A stretch of 64,000 nucleotides of DNA from Paludibacter sp. GTDB taxonomy: Bacteria > Bacteroidota > Bacteroidia > Bacteroidales > Paludibacteraceae. The notes beneath the pieces are model-generated. The model was not told where the DNA came from. It saw nothing but the letters and a program-made list of their open reading frames with translations, and did not search any database. Shown one piece after another: positions 50,658 to 59,463 of this stretch. Position numbers and translations under genes: made by a program. Every line of letters begins with the position of its first letter. Positions within the stretch are counted from its first letter, which is position 1. Location: contig JAAFGX010000023.1 in NCBI GenBank assembly GCA_010365115.1, forward strand, positions 26,975-90,974. Reading direction: 5' to 3'.

Positions 50658-52889
50658 TTAGTCTACTTTAGGTAATTGTTTAGCAAAGAATGTTTTATGA
50701 ACTAAGTCATAAAAAATAATTACTCCACCAAGTAACATTGTTCCATCAGGTATAATTCTCATCCACATCCAGAATTTCATTGGCTCAACTGCACTTCTAA
50801 TTCGTGTATAATAATAGCCCAAATCGTGTGCAATTCTACTTTGTTCTATACCAATGATAATCGTAGGGATTGCATATAACAATGCTCCAACTGTTAAAAT
50901 CCAAAAACCCCATTTACTGATTTTTTCATTCCAAACCAAACCTTTAGCCAAAGAATTGGTTCGCGCAGTCATATATAGGAACGCAATAGAAATATATCCA
51001 AATGCTCCTAACAAAGCAATATGTGCGTGAGGCATAATCAGATAAGTTCCGTGTGAGTAATAACTGATAGTTGGAGTATTGATAACCATTCCTAAGAAAC
51101 CAGCACCAATCCAGTTAAGAATTGCCGAACCTGCCAACCACATAAATGTGGTGTTGAATTCGAATCCATTACCAGATTTATTTTTCTCGCGTTGGTTTTT
51201 CATAGCTTCTAAGATCATCAATGCCAATGGAAGTGGCTCAAGTGCTGAGAATATTCCACCTACTGCAATCCAATATTCATCCAAACCTTGCCACCACAAA
51301 TGGTGTCCAATACCCAGTGTACCGCTCATCATGATTAAGAATAACTCAAACATCATGGTACGAACAGCTACTTTGTGCGAAATAAGTCCTAATGATACGG
51401 TAAAGAATGCAATAACACCGGCTGCAAATAGCTCAAATGTTAATTCAACCCACAGATGGATGACCCACCAACGATAATAATCATCTATGGTATAGTTTGG
51501 AATAATTTTGTGAACAGGCATCATACCAGCCATATACAAAGTAGCAATGGCAAATGCCGACCAAATAATGGTACTTACAAGCGGGTTATTTGTAGCAGAT
51601 TTACGAATTAACGATACCACTAATAAGAACCAGAACACAAGCCCAATAACCAATCCAATGTCCCAAACTCGACCTAAGTTGAGTAATTCACGACCTTCAT
51701 TTCCTAGCCAGAACCATGTTTCACGTAATTGTCCGGTTGCTCCCATGTATAAACCAATCATTGAACCTACAGCCACAACTAATAAAGCTCCCCAAAGAAC
51801 ATCTACCAACCATGGATATTTGTGATCTTTATTTGCAACCCAAGGCGCAATTAACAAACCTCCAACAAGCCAACCTACAGCCACCCAAAGAATAGCTAAC
51901 TGAGTATGAATTGAACGTAACACGTTGAAAGGCAATATACTTTGAGAGAAAATAAAGTCACCCTTTGGCTCAGTGTATAAATGCGATAAATAACCACCAA
52001 TTATCATTTGAACCAAGAATAGTCCAGCTACAATTGGGATGTATTTTAGTAATTTTACCTGTGAAGGAAATAAGTGTGTGATTTTGATGGCAGGTTCTAA
52101 TTTGTCATCCGGATCTTTCTTAAACAGATACTCGTACGATAAGAAAATAACAACAATCGTTAATGTCCAAAGAATTAAAAATTCCCATAACGAAACCATG
52201 TGCGAATTAAAACTTACGCCCTGATCTAATTGTGGCACATTGGGCCAATTGTTGGACCATGTTCGGTTGGTACCAGGACGAAGCGTGGAAGCGACCAATT
52301 GCGACCAATCAAAGAATGCAGCAATTTTCACAGCTTCTTCCGGACGAATAATTCCGCCCTTAAAAGCCCGCTCTGGATCGCCTTCCACCAGCATTTTGGT
52401 AATGTAGGTAACATTACGATGATAAGCTTCTGCTGATGCATCAGTGTAAACAGTACCGCCTTCCAATAATTTTGTTTGTTGCTTAACATCTTGCTTAACA
52501 CGTTCTTTTACAGCTCCACGTTCAACATCGGTGAGTTGAGCATTGTTCTTTTTGAACAATTCCTGTCCATAAAAATCATACAAATACTCCGTGCGGTAAT
52601 GCAACATTTCTGTTGTAAAATCGGGTCCAATGTATGCGCCCATACCTAATAAACTTCCCCAATCCTGAAGGTCAAATTCTTGGAAATATCCTTTTCCGGC
52701 AACAATATCGTCATAAGTATAAAGCTGTTCGCCACTTACCGATGATACTGTTTTAGGAAGAGGAGGAACCTCTTTCTGCAAATTTGCTGTGTAATAAATC
52801 AAAATGGAAACCATAAAGAGTGAGATGATCCAAAAGCCTGTGGTCAGACCTTTTCTACTCATAAACTTGTCAATTAATGTTTCTTTCAT
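50658..52889 (-). CDS. norZ: Quinol-dependent nitric oxide reductase (qNOR)
   Basis: 743 residues, single-subunit size. A membrane helix (about 15-33) leads to a periplasmic domain that has a cytochrome c-like fold but no CxxCH, as in qNOR. Twelve or more helices follow with heme and FeB His in NSHMVSLWEF, HTQLAILWVAVGWLVGG, WWVIHLWVELTFELFAAGV, GIGHHLWWQGLDEYW and PHAHIALLGAFGYI. It reduces 2 NO to N2O using quinol at the inner membrane. Lack of a heme-c motif separates it from NorB/NorC. It is downstream of ric and ends in a strong terminator. Use is detoxification or a respiratory step. Confidence 0.95.
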   Translation of the reverse strand: MKETLIDKFMSRKGLTTGFWIISLFMVSILIYYTANLQKEVPPLPKTVSSVSGEQLYTYDDIVAGKGYFQEFDLQDWGSLLGMGAYIGPDFTTEMLHYRTEYLYDFYGQELFKKNNAQLTDVERGAVKERVKQDVKQQTKLLEGGTVYTDASAEAYHRNVTYITKMLVEGDPERAFKGGIIRPEEAVKIAAFFDWSQLVASTLRPGTNRTWSNNWPNVPQLDQGVSFNSHMVSLWEFLILWTLTIVVIFLSYEYLFKKDPDDKLEPAIKITHLFPSQVKLLKYIPIVAGLFLVQMIIGGYLSHLYTEPKGDFIFSQSILPFNVLRSIHTQLAILWVAVGWLVGGLLIAPWVANKDHKYPWLVDVLWGALLVVAVGSMIGLYMGATGQLRETWFWLGNEGRELLNLGRVWDIGLVIGLVFWFLLVVSLIRKSATNNPLVSTIIWSAFAIATLYMAGMMPVHKIIPNYTIDDYYRWWVIHLWVELTFELFAAGVIAFFTVSLGLISHKVAVRTMMFELFLIMMSGTLGIGHHLWWQGLDEYWIAVGGIFSALEPLPLALMILEAMKNQREKNKSGNGFEFNTTFMWLAGSAILNWIGAGFLGMVINTPTISYYSHGTYLIMPHAHIALLGAFGYISIAFLYMTARTNSLAKGLVWNEKISKWGFWILTVGALLYAIPTIIIGIEQSRIAHDLGYYYTRIRSAVEPMKFWMWMRIIPDGTMLLGGVIIFYDLVHKTFFAKQLPKVD

Positions 52890-52947
52890 TGTACATTTTT
52901 AGTTTATAATTTATATTTAGTTAGGAAAATTAATACAAATAAACAAT

Positions 52948-53640
52948 TTATTTAGCTAATGCTTTGGGGTATAAAATATTATTTTCAAGATGAACATGCA
53001 CATGTAAATCATCCTCAAATTCTTCGAGAAGTTTATAAGCAACTCGGTAAGTATTACAGCCATCTGCCGGCACTGCGTAATTTTTACTTATTTTATTGAT
53101 GTAATCCATTGCGCCACCTGCAAATTCGTGTTCACCAGTCATGCGGCTAATTTCCGAAATAATAGTAGCTTTAGCTTCTTCGCTATTACCTGCAAGTTGT
53201 TTTTTAATGGCAGGGAACAAAACAGTTTCTTCATGATCAAGATGTTGAAGTAACTCAGTATTTATTTGTGCTACCAAATCTTCTATTTCCAATAACTCGG
53301 GATGATTTGCACCATGTACTTCAGCAATTTTCTCTGTGTAAGCAACTATCTGTGGCAATAACCGTAGAACAGTTTTATGATGTGTATTCACAATATAATC
53401 ACACAAAAAATCAACATTCCATTCTTTATAATTATGGTGTGTTGAATTTGTACTATTATTCTCAACATTATCCAACGAAGATTCCAATTCTTCAAGGTTG
53501 ATATTTCGGTCTTTGCAGGCTTCCGCTAGGTTTTGATGACCTCCACAGCAAAAATCAATACCTACTTTTTTGAAAACTTCTGCCGTTCTAATGTCTTCTG
53601 TTACAATTTCGGCAATTTTTAATGCTCTATAATGTTTCAT
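52948..53640 (-). CDS. ric: Iron-sulfur cluster repair di-iron protein (Ric/ScdA/YtfE)
   Basis: 230 residues. A DUF542 N-terminal domain (about 10-65) has the IDFCCGGHQNLAEAC signature. A hemerythrin-like di-iron bundle follows (NTHHKTVLRLLPQI, HGANHPELLEI, LLQHLDHEETVLFPAI, GEHEFAGGAMDYI and LHVHVHLENNILYPKAL). It restores Fe-S clusters after nitric oxide or peroxide damage and can release NO. It is upstream of norZ on the same strand, a common pairing in NO defence. Confidence 0.95.
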   Translation of the reverse strand: MKHYRALKIAEIVTEDIRTAEVFKKVGIDFCCGGHQNLAEACKDRNINLEELESSLDNVENNSTNSTHHNYKEWNVDFLCDYIVNTHHKTVLRLLPQIVAYTEKIAEVHGANHPELLEIEDLVAQINTELLQHLDHEETVLFPAIKKQLAGNSEEAKATIISEISRMTGEHEFAGGAMDYINKISKNYAVPADGCNTYRVAYKLLEEFEDDLHVHVHLENNILYPKALAK

Positions 53641-53657
53641 ATTTTAATTTTTATAAC

Positions 53658-53710
53658 AGCCCCCAAACCCCAACCTCACCCCAACCCTCTCCATGAGGAG
53701 AGGGAGAAAG
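53658..53710. repeat. C/G-rich palindromic repeat, left member of a pair
   Basis: GCCCCCAAACCCCAACCTCA, then CCCCAACCCTCTCCATGAGG and AGAGGG. It resembles the element inside alaS and faces the copy at 53829-53857. Confidence 0.8.
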
Positions 53711-53828
53711 AGTGGGCTTAAAGACCTTATTTTTGGATTTTATAATTATATTCTCACTATTAAGTTAATTTATTATTTAGGTAAATATAAATTAATATTA
53801 AGTGAGTATCATTAACTTACCTCACGCA

Positions 53829-53857
53829 TATCCCCCCTTTAGGGGGTTAGGGGGCAG
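53829..53857. repeat. C/G-rich palindromic repeat, right member of a pair
   Basis: ATCCCCCCTTTAGGGGGTTA, then GGGGGCA. It is inverted relative to 53658-53710 and lies in the ric-HHE gene gap. Confidence 0.8.
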
Positions 53858-53874
53858 GCATTTTTTTGGATTTT

Positions 53875-54423
53875 TTACAAATATATTTCACCTAATTCTT
53901 CCACCATTTTTATATATTTATCGTGATACTCATTCTGTGGAGTACTCACATTGATATGTTCAAATTGTGTTGTCATATCTTCGCCAACATTTACGGGTAA
54001 TATTCTTTCAGCCATTGGATAAAGTATATTGTTTTCTTTCCCAATGTGTTGAGTCAGTAATTGACAATAATTCAATACGTTTTCTTGAATTTGTAGAAAT
54101 GAACTAATATTCCCTTGCTTAAACAGTTCAATTCCTGTTTCAGCTTGTTTTATGAAGTCACGGCCTTCGTTATGCTCATGAAGCATTACCGCTATTGGAC
54201 CACCTTCGCGTGACATTCCAAATTTTTCCATCTCCATAAAAAGAATGTCTTTCTCTTTCAGATGGTGATATTTATCGGCAAAGTTTTTAATAAAATCAAC
54301 GATACTTTCAACATGATTTACATCAACTGTCAAATAATCATCTGTTTGTAGAATTTTTTCAGCAATACTTATCATCTTCAGAATGTAATCGTGCTCATCT
54401 ACTAAAATATCAATAGCTTTCAT
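53875..54423 (-). CDS. Hemerythrin domain-containing protein
   Basis: 182 residues, one HHE bundle filling the protein. Iron ligands: ILVDEHDYILKM (His and Asp), FADKYHHLKEKDILFMEM, MLHEHNEGRDFIK and LTQHIGKENNILYPMAE. It binds a di-iron centre in the cytosol, used for O2 or NO sensing or storage. Distinct from ric in lacking DUF542. It starts 16 bases downstream of the cupin gene, so co-transcription with it and the Rrf2 gene is likely. Confidence 0.92.
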   Translation of the reverse strand: MKAIDILVDEHDYILKMISIAEKILQTDDYLTVDVNHVESIVDFIKNFADKYHHLKEKDILFMEMEKFGMSREGGPIAVMLHEHNEGRDFIKQAETGIELFKQGNISSFLQIQENVLNYCQLLTQHIGKENNILYPMAERILPVNVGEDMTTQFEHINVSTPQNEYHDKYIKMVEELGEIYL

Positions 54424-54439
54424 AATATTAATTATTAAT

Positions 54440-54799
54440 TTATTTCAACATTCCCGCTACTGCCTGTCTGTTTTGGTCAGCACTAGGCGTTGGTGTTTTT
54501 ACAACTAATACTCTAAAATCTGCATTGCTTTCGTTATACAAGCAATGAGCAATATTTTTAGGGCTGTCAATCAGCATATCCTTTGTAACAGTTTGCTTTT
54601 CATCACCAATTTCTACTACACCTTCTCCTTCAAGAACATAGAAAAATACATCTACTGCTGTAGTGTGTTTCTTGAGGTGTTCGCCCGGTTTCAAGTGCAT
54701 GTGAACCACTTGTGTATGTTCATTACCATGTATTTTACGTGCATCAACACCGTGAGGATTGTTTGTTGTAAGAGCATCTTTATAGCTTATCACTTTCAT
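54440..54799 (-). CDS. Cytosolic cupin-domain protein
   Basis: 119 residues. One cupin barrel: GEHLKKHTTAVDVFFYVLEG (His and possibly Asp/His ligands) and later PKNIAHCLYNES (His). No signal peptide. Small cupins in this setting are often metal-dependent and of unknown activity. It lies between Rrf2 and the HHE protein, behind an 18-base palindromic site at 54816-54833. Confidence 0.85.
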   Translation of the reverse strand: MKVISYKDALTTNNPHGVDARKIHGNEHTQVVHMHLKPGEHLKKHTTAVDVFFYVLEGEGVVEIGDEKQTVTKDMLIDSPKNIAHCLYNESNADFRVLVVKTPTPSADQNRQAVAGMLK

Positions 54800-54815
54800 A
54801 TTCGTTGAATTTAAT

Positions 54816-54833
54816 TACTACTTACGTGTAGTA
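54816..54833. promoter_or_regulatory. Palindromic site TACTAC-N6-GTAGTA upstream of the cupin gene
   Basis: Perfect 6-base inverted repeats around TTACGT, located between the Rrf2 stop and the cupin start. It could be an operator for the Rrf2 regulator encoded next door. Only one copy was seen. Confidence 0.35.
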
Positions 54834-54849
54834 CATATGGATAAAAAAA

Positions 54850-55263
54850 TTAATTTCTATTTATATTCGAAAAATCAATATTCGAAAGATTTTTATTGGC
54901 GAAAATTTTTAAATACTCATTCTTTAAATGTTTAAATGTTTCATGCAAAGCACAAGGGTTTTTATCGCTACATTGCTCAAACCCCAACACACAGGCAAAA
55001 TGTTTATTTAATCCTTCAGTAACGTTAATTATATCTTTTAAATATATTTCATCCAAATTTTTATTAAAAACATATCCACCGTCTCTACCCTGAATACTTC
55101 TGATAAATCCGGCTTTTGATAAGTCAGTCATTATGCGTCTCAGGTATTTATCTGATATTTTCAATTCCTCAATTAAAAATTTAGCCGAATATTGTCGAGT
55201 GGGATCTTTGACCATAAAGGACAGAATTCTCAAAGCATACTCCGTTGTATTGGTTAATATCAT
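54850..55263 (-). CDS. Rrf2 family transcriptional regulator (NsrR/IscR-like)
   Basis: 137 residues. A winged-helix Rrf2 domain (YALRILSFMV, DKYLRRIMTDLSKAGFIRSI, QGRDGGYVF) and a dimer helix carrying Cys91, Cys98 and Cys104 (CVLGFEQCSDKNPCALHETF). Three Cys with this spacing bind an Fe-S cluster in NsrR and IscR. NsrR is the usual nitric-oxide sensor that controls hemerythrin and nor genes, so it is a good candidate regulator of the whole 45-55 kb island. It is first in the minus-strand order. Confidence 0.92.
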   Translation of the reverse strand: MILTNTTEYALRILSFMVKDPTRQYSAKFLIEELKISDKYLRRIMTDLSKAGFIRSIQGRDGGYVFNKNLDEIYLKDIINVTEGLNKHFACVLGFEQCSDKNPCALHETFKHLKNEYLKIFANKNLSNIDFSNINRN

Positions 55264-55573
55264 AATATACTATCTATATGTATTATTTACAAAAGTAATG
55301 GAATATATTTTACAAAAAGCTTTTTATATGTTATTATTTATTAATTCTAATAAAAGATTAAAATATTTTTGCTTATATATGTATAAATCGCTTAGTTTCA
55401 TAACAGGACAATAGGTAGTTAAATTTCAAAAAAAAAAATTGTGGGTTCAAAAGCCGACAGTCATTAAATTTTATTACATCTATATGTTTTATATGGCAAC
55501 ATACAGTAGGTAAATGTCTCAACTTCACTTCTCCATCTTCAACTGTGAGTTTAAAATTGTGTAACTTGCATGA

Positions 55574-55607
55574 ACACATAATTTCCGTAGCTATTGAAAT
55601 TATGTGT
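55574..55607. other. Perfect 12-bp-stem hairpin
   Basis: ACACATAATTTC pairs exactly with GAAATTATGTGT around CGTAGCTATT. No T-run follows. It lies just upstream of the TPR/AraC gene promoter and could be a protein site or a bidirectional terminator. Confidence 0.7.
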
Positions 55608-55638
55608 AACATCTATAGATTTATATTAGGTTAATTTA

Positions 55639-55646
55639 TATCTTTG
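55639..55646 (+). promoter_or_regulatory. -7 element for the TPR/AraC regulator gene
   Basis: TATCTTTG is an exact match. Transcription near 55653 would give a leader of about 150 bases. No convincing -33 box was seen at the right distance. Confidence 0.45.
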
Positions 55647-55801
55647 CAATTAATTAAAATTGATTACTAAATAAATGTTCGAGCATAGCCAAATTTGTAG
55701 TAGAAAAGTAGCACATGACAAATATAGTACAAAATCAGATGACCGAAATAATTGGGTTGCATTAATTTTCTTTTTCATCTTCATCTTTAAAAGATAGCAC
55801 C

Positions 55802-57622
55802 TTGACAGTAGACACTAAAAAATGTATTAAGTACATACTTTTTTATATCGGAATAATTAGTTATTTTCTTTTGGCAGGTTGTAAATCAAATGATCAAAAG
55901 TTATACCCCGAAAATCTAGCAAATGCTATTAATTATTTCTATCTCGAAAATCAAAATGATAAAGTACAGGAAGAATTAATAAAAACATTAAAATTCCAAC
56001 CGGATAACAGAACAACTCTGCTTTGCAAAATCTTTACAGCGGCATCTGTTTGCGAATCCAACCATTATGATAGTGCTGCTTATTTGTTCCAACAAATTGA
56101 TTTATCTTCCGTCAAACGCAATCAGGAATTATATTTCTGGTACAATAGCATTAAAGGATTAATCCTTTTCCGTCAGGATCAGTTCTCGCAAGCTTACAAT
56201 TTATTAGCACTTACCACATCCAAACCAGCTACTGACATACGGGCTATCGGGCTTAATGAGAGGTTGATGGCAAGAATTTGCTTTCAGTTGGGAGATTATT
56301 CAAAAGGAATTGAATGGCTACTTTTATCAAACAATAATTTTAAAAAAGCCGGATTGTCTAAAAGTCTTGCAATTAATAACAAGATACTTGGACGTTATTA
56401 TATGACTGTCGGAGATTATAATCAGGCATATTTAAGTTTTAAACAGGCAGAAACCGAATTAGAAAAGGTTAATGATAAACTGGAACTGTTTTATGTTTAT
56501 ATAAATTATATAGATTATTATCTGAAACAAAATAATCTCAAAATTGCCAGATTCTATGCCAATCGGTGTCTTTTGCAATGTGAGAACATTGCAGATAATC
56601 AGATGAAAACGATAGTTTATAATAATATGGGTGAAATAGAACTCCAGTATAAAAATTATTATGAAGCAATAGCTTACTTTCAAAAAACACTGGAAACACC
56701 ACTAGACTATACAACAGCTAAAGTACGAAATATAAACGCACATCTTAATTTATCAAGGGCGTATAAATTTCTGAATAAACCTGATGAGGCTTTATCTGAA
56801 GCTAAAAAGGCTAAATATCTTGTTTCTAATTCCAATCAGAGTTTATTGCGTTATCAAATCTATGAGAATCTGGCAACTTGTTATAATAAAAATAAATTGG
56901 TTGGAGTAGCCTATTGTTACCTTGATACAGCGATGCAAAATCTCGACAGTGCTTATACTTCTGTCTCTTCAACTACTAATGCATATTATGAAACAAAAGG
57001 CGAATTAGTCAATGTTTCAAACCGAATGGAGCAGCTCAAACTGAGAAGCAAGTGGCAACATTTACTTTACATGTCAATTATTGGGGTGCTTTTAGTGCTT
57101 TCAATCTTAGCATTTATCGTATACAAGCTACAACAATCGAAGAATAAAGTTTTAAGAGAACTGGTAAAAAAGAACCTCGAAATTATTGATGAACAAAAGA
57201 AGTCATCCCAAACTGTACAAAAGTTGACTCATTCTAAAAAACTAATACGAAATTGTGTAGAAGCTGAGAAATCTGAAATGCTCTATAACCAGGTAGTCCA
57301 ATGGCTGGAATTGGATAAGCATTATTGTTTAAATGAACTTTCGCTTGAAATGGTAGCAAAAGAATTGAGCACGAATCGTGATTATCTTTCCAAGTCAATT
57401 AATGATCAGAATGTGCGTTTTAATGATCTGATAAATAAATACCGCATTCAGGAAGCCATACGCATCTTCTCGCTTCCACTCAAAAATAACGGACAACTCA
57501 AACTCTCCTATATCGCCAATCAGGTTGGATTTAACTCCAATTCTGTATTTATTGATGCCTTTCGCAAACAAACCGGCATGAATCCCGCTCAATTTAGAAG
57601 CAATCTGACACCATCGGAGTAG
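55802..57622 (+). CDS. Membrane-tethered TPR sensor / AraC-type regulator
   Basis: 606 residues. No ATG lies in frame before the signal segment, so TTG at 55802 is the likely start. An N-terminal signal/lipobox (ISYFLLAGC, Cys27) precedes TPR repeats to about 410 (SKGIEWLLLSNNNFKKAGLS, VGDYNQAYLSFKQAETEL, YYEAIAYFQKTLETP). A membrane helix at about 421-443 (LYMSIIGVLLVLSILAFIV) is followed by a coiled coil and a C-terminal AraC-type HTH (about 510-600, LNELSLEMVAKELSTNRDYL and GQLKLSYIANQVGFNSNSVF). Such proteins sense outside and bind DNA inside. Its target is unknown; the adjacent Cys-rich gene and NO island are candidates only by position. Confidence 0.85.
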   Translation: MTVDTKKCIKYILFYIGIISYFLLAGCKSNDQKLYPENLANAINYFYLENQNDKVQEELIKTLKFQPDNRTTLLCKIFTAASVCESNHYDSAAYLFQQIDLSSVKRNQELYFWYNSIKGLILFRQDQFSQAYNLLALTTSKPATDIRAIGLNERLMARICFQLGDYSKGIEWLLLSNNNFKKAGLSKSLAINNKILGRYYMTVGDYNQAYLSFKQAETELEKVNDKLELFYVYINYIDYYLKQNNLKIARFYANRCLLQCENIADNQMKTIVYNNMGEIELQYKNYYEAIAYFQKTLETPLDYTTAKVRNINAHLNLSRAYKFLNKPDEALSEAKKAKYLVSNSNQSLLRYQIYENLATCYNKNKLVGVAYCYLDTAMQNLDSAYTSVSSTTNAYYETKGELVNVSNRMEQLKLRSKWQHLLYMSIIGVLLVLSILAFIVYKLQQSKNKVLRELVKKNLEIIDEQKKSSQTVQKLTHSKKLIRNCVEAEKSEMLYNQVVQWLELDKHYCLNELSLEMVAKELSTNRDYLSKSINDQNVRFNDLINKYRIQEAIRIFSLPLKNNGQLKLSYIANQVGFNSNSVFIDAFRKQTGMNPAQFRSNLTPSE

Positions 57623-58108
57623 CTCTTCAAAAAAATTATTTCATTTACTATCAGTCGATTGTGATTTTGAATTGTTCAATTCAAAAAACATTTTTTTGCG
57701 TTGTAAATATTATTATATTACTTTTGAAAATAAAATTTTAAGCCTAAAACGAAAATAAGGTGTGTAACTAATTTTTGAAAGATGTTGATCTAATTTCTTA
57801 GTAAAACATATTTTAATATAAAACAAAAAGGATTGTAATCCTGATATCTTAAAGAATTTCGATTTTAAACAATTATGGAAGTCCTATTGCCTATTTTGAA
57901 AGCACAATTATTAAATTAAAAAAGTAATGAATTTATCCTGACTATGAGTACCGTTGTTGAGATTAAAAGCTTACCAAAATTATATTGCCGGTAAACTTAA
58001 AAAAAATTGAACAACTGGCTTCTAATTATTACATGTAACTCGCCAAATTATATTGCCCGTTCCTAAATTTTTGATTTGTCTTAAATTAAATTTAAAAAAC
58101 TAGAGATT
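57623..58108 (+). other. Long leader ahead of the Cys-rich gene
   Basis: 486 bases between the TPR/AraC gene and the Cys-rich gene, of which about 370 bases would be transcribed from the promoter at 57696-57727. Two AAATTATATTGCC direct repeats lie at 57976 and 58044. No ORF is convincing. The long leader could hold a regulatory structure or a separate small RNA, but no known class is recognised. Confidence 0.45.
57696..57727 (+). promoter_or_regulatory. Bacteroidetes-type promoter for the Cys-rich gene
   Basis: TTTG at 57696-57699, 20 bases, TACTTTTG at 57720-57727, both boxes matching consensus. Transcription would start near 57735. Confidence 0.65.
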
Positions 58109-58336
58109 ATGGAAATTGATAAAAAAATTTTAGAACAAACAGAACATTGTCAGAAGAACTTTGACTGCATTAAAAACAACAACATTTGTTGTAAGGTTGA
58201 AAATTGTGTCAACAAGACAGTGCATTTTGTTGAATGCAGCGAAGATAATTTTTGCAGTTACAGAATGACTTTTGGCAAATCCCCCTTTTGTACTTGTCGG
58301 ACTAGAAAAGAAATATACAACAAATACGGAATTTAA
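58109..58336 (+). CDS. Cys-rich small protein, unknown function
   Basis: 75 residues with eleven Cys: HCQKNFDC, NNICCKVENC, VECSEDNFC and SPFCTCRTR. No signal peptide, so it is cytosolic and should bind a metal (zinc or Fe-S). Similar Cys-rich mini-proteins occur in Bacteroidales, but I recall no function. It is alone, with a promoter about 380 bases upstream and a hairpin (AAAGTTT/AAACTTT at about 58359-58380) shortly after the stop. Confidence 0.65.
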   Translation: MEIDKKILEQTEHCQKNFDCIKNNNICCKVENCVNKTVHFVECSEDNFCSYRMTFGKSPFCTCRTRKEIYNKYGI

Positions 58337-58652
58337 AACTAGCTACTATACTTTCAAAGTTTTATTTGAAACTTTAATCATATGTAATTGTAATAAATTT
58401 TACAATTTGCTTATAACATCGAATCTTAAACTTAATTAACAACTAAATATCATCCTCAATCAAAGTCTCTTTGAATTCGTTGAGTTAAAAAAAAGTCAAA
58501 AGAGATCTCCAAATTCAATACCATAAAAAAATGGTTAAACAATTAAAAACGAATAATAACGACTGAAACTACCGGGAAATAATCGAAAAGTGATAGATTT
58601 CTTGAATAAAAATTATTCTTTGGCGAATATCCAAAACCTAATAAATATAATT

Positions 58653-58690
58653 AAGATTCCGCATCAACTTTACAATTGAAGCGGAATCTT
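58653..58690. terminator. Hairpin between the Cys-rich and DUF5020 genes
   Basis: AAGATTCCGC (58653-58662) pairs with GCGGAATCTT (58681-58690). T- and A-rich flanks suit either strand, so it probably terminates the DUF5020 transcript on the minus strand. Between 58337 and 58650 I see nothing else. Confidence 0.7.
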
Positions 58691-58758
58691 ATTATTGAAA
58701 ATTGAATAGAAATATTGAAATCAAATTCAAAAAAATTGTCAATCAAATAATTATTCGG

Positions 58759-59463
58759 TTAAAAATTCCATTTAGCACCTAAAGTAGGACATACGTTAAA
58801 TCCCTGAACTCCTCCGAAGTTAGTAGAAAATTCAACTTCGCTACCAACAGAAAGATGCTCGTTGAAATTATACCAAAGTTGTGGTTCGGTGATAAAGACT
58901 GGATGTGTTATTCCATCGTAAATATAAGTATCTTTTTCCCACCATAAATCAGCAAAACCCGTGAAACTTAATTTTTTATCCATAAAGTGAAGTCCCCAAA
59001 CTGCTGTTAATTGAACTGACTCCTGTTTCCCTGCAATGTGTTTAAACAAAGCTTTAAGGTTCAATGTTTTTGTAAAATCGGCATTATTGATCCCATAATC
59101 AACACCAATTAAATATGAATTATTAATTGAAAATGCAGCATTCCCTGTCGGACTAGTAGCGGTAGTATCTTGAAAAGCTCCTAATCCACCATTGTATTCA
59201 ACATGTAAACTCAATGGACCGTTCCAAAACTTTAAACAACGAGCAATTTCCATATAAGCTAGCGCTGGGTGTTTTTCCGCTCCCATATTGTAATCGAAAT
59301 CTACAAAGAAAAAAGTATTACCCCATTTATCCGGCTTAAACATTTCTAAAGTAGTTGTAACATAATTGCGGTTTTTGCCAAAATCGTAATGAACTTGAAG
59401 GTTCTGAGCCATCGTACCAGCCGAAATTAAAATAATAAATAATAGAAGTACGTTCTTTTTCAT
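58759..59463 (-). CDS. DUF5020 family outer-membrane protein
   Basis: 234 residues. Signal peptide about 1-19 with Gln20 first in the mature protein. The rest is a beta-barrel pattern, NLQVHYDFGKNRNYVTTTLE, then WGNTFFFVDFDYNMG, and ends KWNF. The family resembles nucleoside-channel (Tsx-like) barrels, but no substrate is established. It has its own promoter and a hairpin downstream and stands alone. Confidence 0.85.
   Translation of the reverse strand: MKKNVLLLFIILISAGTMAQNLQVHYDFGKNRNYVTTTLEMFKPDKWGNTFFFVDFDYNMGAEKHPALAYMEIARCLKFWNGPLSLHVEYNGGLGAFQDTTATSPTGNAAFSINNSYLIGVDYGINNADFTKTLNLKALFKHIAGKQESVQLTAVWGLHFMDKKLSFTGFADLWWEKDTYIYDGITHPVFITEPQLWYNFNEHLSVGSEVEFSTNFGGVQGFNVCPTLGAKWNF

Larger units (their letters stand above)
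55264..55801. other. Intergenic region with a long hairpin and a TPR-regulator promoter
   Basis: 538 bases. It holds the hairpin at 55574-55607 and the -7 box at 55639-55646. Only short overlapping ORFs, none convincing. Confidence 0.55.

Noticed and set aside
51079..51477. 132-residue frame antisense to norZ
   Set aside because: It is entirely inside a strong qNOR gene and has low-complexity Asn/Pro-rich composition typical of shadows.
50658..52889. NorB subunit of a cytochrome c-dependent NOR
   Set aside because: The protein carries its own N-terminal extension without a CxxCH and has no norC neighbour, so qNOR fits better.
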